Part shown: one piece after another, positions 1-6,788 of the stretch
Layout: every line of letters begins with the position of its first letter
Numbering within the stretch: the stretch's first letter is position 1
From: Chrysochromulina tobinii
Lineage: Eukaryota > Haptophyta > Prymnesiales > Chrysochromulinaceae
Direction of reading: 5' to 3'
Length of the DNA: 26,431 nt
Assembly: GCA_001275005.1 (NCBI GenBank)
Contig: JWZX01002465.1
Location: 1-26,431, forward strand
The notes under the pieces: model-generated
Seen by the model: the letters and a program-made list of their open reading frames with translations, nothing else
What the model was told of the DNA's origin: nothing
Databases searched by the model: none
Position numbers and translations under genes: made by a program

Positions 1-45
1 ATACATGCAGGATACATCACAATACATCAGGATACGTATCCTGAT
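1..45. repeat. 10-bp tandem array (ATACATCAGG-like) ending in a 20-bp palindrome
   Basis: Degenerate units ATACATGCAGG, ATACATCACA and ATACATCAGG follow one another at 10-11 bp spacing. The last unit is followed directly by its own reverse complement, which gives a perfect 20-bp palindrome at 26-45 (half-site ATCAGGATAC). The unit length matches the intronic repeats elsewhere in the window, so this may be the tail of another repeat-filled intron cut by the window edge. Confidence 0.6.
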
Positions 46-90
46 AACAAACCCCCCGAAACTCGATAACAAACCCCCCCGCACCCGCAG

Positions 91-165
91 TGCGCCTCCG
101 CAGCCGACGTGACCGTGCCAATGCCTCCAGCAGCCCGCATGAGCGATGAGGCAGCCACGGCATGA
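91..165 (+). other. Possible terminal exon of a plus-strand gene entering from the left
   Basis: The array at 1-45 and the C-rich tract are followed by GCACCCGCAG, a plausible acceptor, at 81-90. An open frame then runs from 91 to a TGA at 163-165 (24 residues, beginning CASAADVTVP). The layout resembles other introns in this window: repeat array, C-tract, then GCAG. Other frames close earlier, at 109-111 and about 147-149. The coding claim rests on position alone and is weak. Confidence 0.2.
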
Positions 166-732
166 CGGATAAATCCCTACCCATGGGGACCGTCCAGCAG
201 TCACTTTTCTCGCATGTATTCCCGAACGCCGTTAGTTTCGCGGCCTTTATCATTCTACATTCATAAGTAATTCCTACCGGCAGTCCGGCACCACATCACT
301 TAATTAATTAACTCCGATTCAAAACACCGGGGGAAACCGAGTCACACACGAGATGGACATACAGTCGAAGTCGAATCTCACAACCAAGACGACCTACCGA
401 CGCACGAGCAAAACCAGAGGTCACGCCCCGGTGACAACCCGCAGCGGCCGACCGTCAGAAGAGGCCGCCCCCTGCGAACCCAACCCTGCCCCCTCTCCCG
501 CTCCCAGAGCACCTCCCCGCGTCTGCTCGAAGGCGGTCGGGGTCGAGATGAAGGCACGCGCTGCGGACGCGTAGCGGCCGGCGGTGGTCACTCGGCGTGG
601 TTTTATAGTCGACCTTATGCGCGTTGTTAGGTAATAATACACAGGGCTTCATGATAGGATCGGATTCATGCTCCTGAGGCCGATCTGCTACGTTAGCACT
701 TTTTTTACTCTCAATACCTACAACTTAAACCT

Positions 733-3700
733 CTACAGCATCGCACCGCGGCCCAGCATCGGCCCCTGTGTCAGCTTTGGCTTCGCCGTCGATTGGCGGG
801 GCGCAGACGGCACCGTGAACCTGTCAGCAAGGTGCTGCTGCAGCACAGCGGCAGCCGTGCGCGGCGCAGCCTCCCAGAAGTTTGCCGGGATGGCGGCATC
901 ATTCCATTCCGAGGGTGGCTGCGGCGGCTTTTCCGAGTAAACCGCAATCGTCAGATCTGCCTTCCAGCGAAGCCTTGCGGCGTCGATCGACAGTTCCTTG
1001 GGAACATCGGGCACCAAGACATGCACGCCATACATGCCAAGCAGCAGCAGGTGCTCGCACACATACAGCGCAACCACCACATCCGAGTCCTCGCCAGCCT
1101 TTGTCTCTGTGGCCCCGGTCGTCCCAGGCGTCGCCCCGGTGCTGGCGGTCGCCCCGAATGGCATCAAGAGCGGCAGCCACTCGCGCAGCTGCGGCAAGGC
1201 GACTCCGAGCAAGATCACGTTCGTGACAGTGCCGAGAACAGCCAGGATCCAGGGTGCGTGGCGCCATGTGCCCGTCGTCATGCCCCCGCCGCGCACATCC
1301 ATCGCTACAGGGCGCTGCGTCTCCGCGAGCAGCTTGTAGCTGTCCGAGCGCAGCTCGAAGAGCAGCGAGAGGTAGCACACGAGTGCGCCGAGTGGCACAG
1401 CTGGCGCAAAGAGGACCACAAAGCCGAGCTGCACCACGACGCGGCTATACTCGGCAAAGACGCCTTCATGAGGCTCGAGTCGCCATTGGTTCTCGTAGTA
1501 ACTCATCGGGCGCAGCTCGCGCAGGGCCACGGCGGCGCGTGCGTTGGCTAGGGCTACTTTGGAAGCCTCTCGTGCTTTCGGTCGCGACCAGCGCAGGCAG
1601 AAGAGCACGACCGATTCGAGCCGAGTGCTGCCCCACAACATGCGTGGCTGAAGGCGGCTGGAGAGGAATTGAGGTGCGCCGCCATGACTGCTGCCACCAG
1701 CACCCCCGCCCGAGGCGAGGCCTGCCGCATGCTTTCGGCCGCCTCCGCCAGCCAATGCACTGCCTTTGCCAATGGTAGCACGCGTGCCGTTGGCACCATG
1801 AGTGGAAACAGGCGGGGGGAACGATGCGGGAGGAGGGAGGCCGATTGAGCTCTCGTGCGCAGATGATGATGATGAAAATGATGATGCCGTCGGCGTCGCC
1901 ATTGCCACCGCCTCGACTTCTCTTTCGTCCGGTTCCTTCTCGTCCTTCGCTTTTGTCTCGAACGCAGCCTGCTGCTGCGAAGTGGCCCACGTTGCCGCCG
2001 CTGCACGTTCGGTAGCCTCGACCCTAGCCAGCTCGATTGCCAACGATTGCTGTTCGACGAGGCGCTCGTGGGCACCGTACGCCGAGCGCCGCTCGGCCCA
2101 CGCGCTGAGAAGCGTGCGCGCGCGAATGACGCCAGACTCGAGCAGCTTGGTGAGCACTGTATAGGCGACTGTATAGGCGACGAGCAGCGCACTTAGCTGC
2201 ACGGTGAGCTCGTCTAGGCAGTGGCCGTTGAATCCGCCACCCTCGGCAAGTAGCTGCGACGCCGTCTGGTTGAAGCGGGCGAGATCGTGGCAGTATGGGA
2301 GACGAGGAGGCGCACTGGAGGGCACGCCCGACCCAAGTGCCGCGTGCGCCGCCTGGCTGATTGCCCCGGCCATCTGCGCGACGGGAGGGACCTTGGCGCA
2401 AGCGACCCAGAGCACGGGCGCGAAGCTGTTGAGCGCCTGGAAGAGTAAGGTCGTCTTCATGAGCGCGGCGTGGTGCTCGTTTTCGGTGCGAAAGTTCTCG
2501 AACTCGACGAGTCGGCGAGCCGCGGCTGCGTACAAAGGGTTTGTGAGCGCAATGAAGACGCCGACAAGCGAGCCGCCCCAGGCGGCCGCCAGCTTTGGGC
2601 CATACTCAGGCGCGATGGGGAAGGCGAGTGCAAGCGGCGGAGCTGTTGGCGGCGGCGTCGAGGGCGGTGGAGGGCGGCGGCCAGGTGCAAGCAGGGACGA
2701 GCGTGAGACCGACGACGGCGCTGACCATGGCAATGAACCTAACGAAATGAACGACGTGGGCGATGGCAGCGTTGGTAGCAGGATGACGACCTTGCGCGTT
2801 TCGTAGAGCGAGGCCTCCAGCATCAAGGTGCGCTGCGTTAGTAGTCCAGTCGTACTCCCGACGCTGAGCAGCACAATCGGAAGCACGAGGAGCCACGAGA
2901 GGCAGACGCGCCACCGCCGCTGCTCCGGGGTGAACTTGAGGTTCGTGGGCGCGATACGAGCGTGCGGGTCCGCCTCCTCGACGTCGACAAAGTGCCCGTC
3001 GGTGCTGTAGAAGCCACGCCTCGCCTCGCCGATGAAGCCACGGCGCGTGCCTTGTGTCGATCTAATGGCTAGGCGCCCATTTGAATTTGACAGGGACCCC
3101 TCTCCCGCCTGCGCCCAAACGACGGCGCGAACCGCAGCCGACGATGCTTCGGCGCCGCCGCCCTCGAGTGCAGACGGATCATCGTGGCCCCATCGAAAGG
3201 CAAGTCGTGCCTCGCGCCTGCGCCACAGCTTAGCAAAGGCGCACATCCAGAGCAGCAACAGGAGCGCGAAGAGAGCGTGCAGAGGTCCGCCACTGTCCAT
3301 GCGGCCGATTACGAGGGCGTCGTGCAATGTGAGGAGCACGCCGGCCACCGCAGGGAGCAGCAGCGCCTTGGCCAGCAGCTCCACAAACGCAAAATAGGAG
3401 GCGATGCCCCCGCCGAGGTAGTCGCGCACTTCATCGAGGGGCTGGCTGGGCCAGAACGAGAAGGGATGGCTCCACGCTAGGAGCAGCCGTACACTCGCGG
3501 ATGGGTCGTGAACGGGCACGACCGCCGTGAACACCCCGTTCGTGAGCTCCTCGTCCAAGCGCAGCGCGCAGCCGCCCTCGTCCTTGCTTCCCTCGAGGAG
3601 GGCAAGCACCAGCCGTATGCGCTCGAGCGACGTGAATAGGCTCGGCCGTCGCGTGATGCCGGCGCCGCCCGAAGCCTGCACGGCGGCCGTCACGGTGGAG

Positions 3701-4389
3701 GCCCAAGCGCCGCCTGTGGCGACGGCTGCTCCGCCCGTGGCAGCGGCTACGCCTCCCCAGCCCTGACTCGTCCAGCCCTCAGCGGACGCTTCGAAAGCCG
3801 CCCTGCGCTGTCGGTTGAAGCAAGCGAAGCCACCGCCGTTGAGCAAGCTCTTCTCAAGGCTCACGCGTTCGGCCATCTCCTCGAGCAGCGACTCGGGCGC
3901 AGCAAGAAGTAGCAGCACGTGGTGCCCGTCGCGCGTGGTTTCCGTCTGGACCGACATGCCAAGGCTGCGCATCCGCGCGCACAGAGCGCGGCGCCGCGCA
4001 GCCACGTGCTCAGATGGCACGGCTCTGAAGCAAGAGCAGTCGGAGCGCCTCCACTCGTCATCGCTCGTATGGACAAGCACGACGTCGATGGGCCAGCTGC
4101 TACTGTCCGTGGCAGTTGGTCGAGGCGCTGGCAGCATGGGCGTGGGAGACATGGCTTCAGGCACCGAAATGTAGACAGACTTGTCAATTGGCGGAGTGAT
4201 GGGTAGCAGATGCGTGACAGGAAGGTTACTGTTGGTTGTGGTACGGCCTGATCGAAATGTAGATGCGCCGGTTGATGGCGGACGTGGGCGCTCCCTGACA
4301 GACTGCGTGGCTCGACTGGTCTCCGCGCCAATTCTTGCACGGTCATGGACACCATCCGTCGCCAGGGTCACTGCGCCGGCCAGCTCCAT
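733..4389 (-). CDS. Anoctamin/TMEM16 family membrane protein
   Basis: This is a single open frame of 1218 residues. The anoctamin family comprises calcium-activated chloride channels and lipid scramblases, usually in plasma membrane or ER. Residues 100-185 resemble the cytosolic dimerisation domain. The core starts at VRDYLGGGIASYFAF (321-335). Helices follow near 338-358, 370-388, 496-516, 606-622, 645-665, 730-750, 983-1015, 1047-1068 and 1104-1125. The diagnostic segments are EFENFRTENEHHAAL (629-643), the ELRSD helix (1012-1016, matching family EIRLD with two calcium ligands) and LVPDVPKEL near 1125. Low-complexity inserts (535-595 and 800-915) make it longer than the usual 650-1000 residues. 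Codons before Met80 (position 4152) lack the strong G/C third-base bias, so the true start may be there, giving 1139 residues. Channel versus scramblase activity cannot be told. Confidence 0.88.
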   Translation of the reverse strand: MELAGAVTLATDGVHDRARIGAETSRATQSVRERPRPPSTGASTFRSGRTTTNSNLPVTHLLPITPPIDKSVYISVPEAMSPTPMLPAPRPTATDSSSWPIDVVLVHTSDDEWRRSDCSCFRAVPSEHVAARRRALCARMRSLGMSVQTETTRDGHHVLLLLAAPESLLEEMAERVSLEKSLLNGGGFACFNRQRRAAFEASAEGWTSQGWGGVAAATGGAAVATGGAWASTVTAAVQASGGAGITRRPSLFTSLERIRLVLALLEGSKDEGGCALRLDEELTNGVFTAVVPVHDPSASVRLLLAWSHPFSFWPSQPLDEVRDYLGGGIASYFAFVELLAKALLLPAVAGVLLTLHDALVIGRMDSGGPLHALFALLLLLWMCAFAKLWRRREARLAFRWGHDDPSALEGGGAEASSAAVRAVVWAQAGEGSLSNSNGRLAIRSTQGTRRGFIGEARRGFYSTDGHFVDVEEADPHARIAPTNLKFTPEQRRWRVCLSWLLVLPIVLLSVGSTTGLLTQRTLMLEASLYETRKVVILLPTLPSPTSFISLGSLPWSAPSSVSRSSLLAPGRRPPPPSTPPPTAPPLALAFPIAPEYGPKLAAAWGGSLVGVFIALTNPLYAAAARRLVEFENFRTENEHHAALMKTTLLFQALNSFAPVLWVACAKVPPVAQMAGAISQAAHAALGSGVPSSAPPRLPYCHDLARFNQTASQLLAEGGGFNGHCLDELTVQLSALLVAYTVAYTVLTKLLESGVIRARTLLSAWAERRSAYGAHERLVEQQSLAIELARVEATERAAAATWATSQQQAAFETKAKDEKEPDEREVEAVAMATPTASSFSSSSSAHESSIGLPPPASFPPPVSTHGANGTRATIGKGSALAGGGGRKHAAGLASGGGAGGSSHGGAPQFLSSRLQPRMLWGSTRLESVVLFCLRWSRPKAREASKVALANARAAVALRELRPMSYYENQWRLEPHEGVFAEYSRVVVQLGFVVLFAPAVPLGALVCYLSLLFELRSDSYKLLAETQRPVAMDVRGGGMTTGTWRHAPWILAVLGTVTNVILLGVALPQLREWLPLLMPFGATASTGATPGTTGATETKAGEDSDVVVALYVCEHLLLLGMYGVHVLVPDVPKELSIDAARLRWKADLTIAVYSEKPPQPPSEWNDAAIPANFWEAAPRTAAAVLQQHLADRFTVPSAPRQSTAKPKLTQGPMLGRGAML

Positions 4390-4914
4390 TTTGAGAGACC
4401 CTCACAAGAAAGCGAAGCCGTTTGGTTCGCGCGGCGAAAAAGTTCGAAAAAAGTTTTTGCATGCCGCGACCGAGCTGCGAGGACGCAACATGCCCGCCCC
4501 ATGACACGTCGGCCGAGCTCAAGCCGAGCTCAATTCCTCATCGCATCGAGTTCTCCTATACACTTTCTAATCCTCCAGAATTGCCCAATTACAGTATACA
4601 CACTCTCCCACTCATACACCGCACAACATGGCTGCTTGTCCCCGGGCGGGACATCGGGCGATTGTCAAGGTGCGGGTTGACTTCAGTACAGTCGCTGCAT
4701 GCGCTAGCCTGCCGACCCTAAGCCGGTCCGATCGAGCTCTCTTGACGCCCCCGAGATCGATAGGCGTCAATCCGATCCAGAATCATCCCCTCCGCACGCA
4801 CACACGCTCTCTCACGCTGCCTGCCCATCGCTCAGCACGTTCGGCAGCCACACCTTGGCTCGTGCCTTGCCTTCAGCCCAGGCGCATGCCGGGTGGCGGT
4901 GGTGACCTCAACTC
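4390..4914. other. Intergenic region between two minus-strand genes
   Basis: It should hold the 3' UTR of the protease gene (stop at 4915-4917) and the promoter of the anoctamin gene (ATG at 4389). An A/T-tract cluster at about 4437-4460 reads CGAACTTTTT on the minus strand. A short direct repeat of CCGAGCTCAA lies near 4513-4533. A 96-residue plus-strand ORF (4628-4918) starts in a fair context, but its product resembles nothing and its third-base use is not coding-like. I call no gene here. Confidence 0.5.
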
Positions 4915-6530
4915 CTAGTACGCGAGATATGGCTGCTCCCCCTGCTGCAACTCCGCGGCTGGCCGAGCGGCTGGCGCGCTGCTGTACCCACCTTGGAAGG
5001 CGGCCCGGAGCTTGGAGCTCGCGAGGGCCGCGCCTAGCCCAACAAGCCCAACGGCAGCGAGTACGCCAAGCACAACGGCAGCGAGCGTGTGGGTCGAACG
5101 TATCGGCTCGTCGCCGTCCTTATATGAGAGGACGCCCTCCGACCCTCTGGTCCGCCCTTCGGCCCTGGCGAGGATCGCAAGGCCTGCCCACGACGGCGCC
5201 AAGGACTCGCGGCTCGAAGATGATTTGGGCTCCAAGGCAGCGAATACGCCGGTGGAGACACTCATTACGGCGCTCGGCTCGGAGAGTCCCTGCAGGTAGT
5301 CGCCGGCCACCTTGCCGCTCAGGACGTCCTGCAGGTTGTCGGAGGTCGGGACAGCCCAGGCACAATCCGATTCGATCATCATATGGTTCTCGCCACGCTT
5401 CACCTTAAACCAGCCATGTTGGCCCCAGCTGCAGGTGGCGAGAGTCGGCCGTCGCATTGCGGGTGAGACCAGAGCGAATGGGGGGAGGGAGATAGGGGGG
5501 GAGGTCGGGTGGCGAGCCGAGTGGCAAGCTTGGTGGTGGGCCCGTTAGCTCAGCGCTCAGAGCATGCACCCATGCATGCGCACGCTCTCGCCTCTCCCCT
5601 CTCGAGAATTCGTCACGAGAAGCGGCGCGCTCGGCGGCTCAGGAGAGGCGGGCAAGCGTCGTGGCGGGCAAGCGTCGTGGCGGGCAAGCGTCGTGGCGGG
5701 CAAGCGTACTATGAGCCCCAAGAATTGCGAATGACCCAATACTTGATGCCTGAGGGCGACTCACCCCAACCGACCACCTCCACGTCGTGGTCGATGTCAT
5801 CCGCCGTCTTGGGTGTCTTGCTTGGGTCGATGTACACCCCGTCATTCTCAGCGATGTTGGAGCTGAACGAGTAAATAAACTGCTCATCGCATGCCATCGA
5901 GCACACGATCGGCCCGCGGGCAAGAATCTCCATCTGCATGTGCGTCTCGCCCGAGACGACTCCGTACTCGGACACGCCGTACTGTATGTACGAGGGGATG
6001 GACCAGCACGGGCTGTTCGCCAGGTTGGGCATGGGGTTGCAGTTGCGGCACTTGCCCATGCCATCGCACACGCCATTCTTGGCTTCGTACGGCTGGCATG
6101 TCTCATCACCAATGCTGTGGTGTTTCAGGTAGTGATGAATCATCCACGGGTCGCCGCCGTTGCAGCCGGGTGGTGGCTTGCTCTTGTTATGCGGTGGGAC
6201 GCAGTTTACGATGACCTGCCGCGAGAGCATCACGTCCGGGAAGGCGGCTTTGCGCGCAATCTTGATCCGATCGTTGATCGCCGCGATCGTGCCATGGATC
6301 CAGCATGCTCCGCAGTATTGCGGAATGTGCTGGTTGACGTCGGCCGTCACGTAGGAGATGCCGTCTACGTTGCGCCAGTCGAGGCTGGAGGGAATCTCTT
6401 GTTGGGAGAGCACCTGATAGGGCTTGCTCCCAGTTACAAACTCGAGAGCTTCAGCGGGCCGTGTCTTGGCCGAAGATACGTGCCCATGGAACATGTTCAT
6501 CGCTGGCACCACAAACATGAGTGCGATCAT
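4915..6530 (-). CDS. Cathepsin X/Z-like papain-family protease with C-terminal membrane anchor (2 exons)
   Basis: The exons are 6530-5710 and 5428-4915, read on the minus strand. The 281-nt intron has GTACGC and CTGCAG ends, and splicing makes Tyr274 from TA|C and restores NSWGSYWGQHGWFKVKRG. The product is a 444-residue cysteine protease (peptidase family C1A). A hydrophobic N-terminus (1-20) suggests a signal peptide. A short propeptide leads to the mature start near SSLDWRNVDG (48-57). Residues 67-77 (QHIPQYCGACW) carry the HIP mini-loop typical of cathepsin X and the catalytic Cys76. His248 (DIDHDVEVVGWG) and Asn269 (IRNSWG) complete the site. Known cathepsin X acts as a carboxypeptidase. 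Unlike the soluble animal enzyme of about 300 residues, this one has a linker, a transmembrane helix (about 387-411) and a 33-residue tail. I see no Cys in the propeptide, where animal cathepsin X has one. The 5' end is divergent from the next gene. Confidence 0.88.
5429..5709 (-). other. Intron of the cathepsin-like gene
   Basis: The minus-strand donor is TA|GTACGC and the acceptor is CACCTGCAG|C. Both exons share phase 2, and the joined protein matches the conserved C1A block after NSWG. The donor end is occupied by a 16-bp tandem array. A tRNA-like string (GTTAGCTCAG) lies on the opposite strand near 5540-5550 but does not fold into a complete tRNA. Confidence 0.85.
5651..5707. repeat. 16-bp tandem repeat, 3.6 copies, inside the protease intron
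   Basis: Three perfect copies of GGCAAGCGTCGTGGCG lie at 5651-5698, with a partial fourth at 5699-5707. On the coding strand the array starts two bases inside the intron donor GT (5709-5708), so the repeat abuts the 5' splice site. Confidence 0.95.
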
Positions 6531-6788
6531 GTTGGTCTACCCCTGCGGCGAATGCCCGACCGGACCACCTCTGTGGACCCCTTACACATGTATCCGAGCA
6601 CCGCGCACGAGCACGATCTGAAAAGTTCTCGCAGCGAGATTTTTTAGAGCTGTCTCGGGATGCTCGCGCACCGAAGTTGAGTGTTCCTTTTTGTTGTAAA
6701 GGCTGCGGAGAATTGGGCGTAACTTTGCGCGACCAAAAATCCCAAAACTTCGTCGTGCGCGAACTGCGCGAACTCACATCGCGCGCAG
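6531..6788. promoter_or_regulatory. Divergent promoter region: protease (minus) and CNB/EF-hand gene (plus)
   Basis: Only 258 bp separate the two start codons, so both promoters must share this stretch or overlap neighbouring transcripts. It contains GAAAAGTTCTC near 6618, an inverted pair CTCGCAGCGAG near 6627 and CCAAAACTTCG near 6741. No clear TATA box is seen. The call rests on gene layout, not on a recognised promoter motif. Confidence 0.5.

Larger units (their letters stand above)
1..732. other. Left-edge non-coding region downstream of the anoctamin gene
   Basis: No gene can be supported here. The first 45 bases are a 10-bp-type tandem array with a palindrome. Positions 43-80 hold two copies of GATAACAAACCCCCC 22 bp apart. 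Positions 81-90 (GCACCCGCAG) look like a pyrimidine-rich 3' splice site. The rest has a TTAATTAATTAA run near 300 and mixed composition. It should contain the 3' UTR of the minus-strand gene ending at 733. Short ORFs such as 353-574 have no recognisable features. Confidence 0.5.

Noticed and set aside
4628-4918. 96-residue plus-strand ORF between two minus-strand genes
   Set aside because: The start context is fair, but there is no domain, no coding-like codon bias and it overlaps the end of the protease gene.
5536-5620. tRNA-like start (CCCGTTAGCTCAGCGCTCAGAGC) on the plus strand in the protease intron
   Set aside because: The D-arm looks right, but no 5-bp anticodon stem with a 7-base loop and no normal T-arm follow. 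It is at best a degraded fragment.
5787-6647. 286-residue plus-strand ORF opposite the protease
   Set aside because: It is antisense to a conserved catalytic domain and has no recognisable features.
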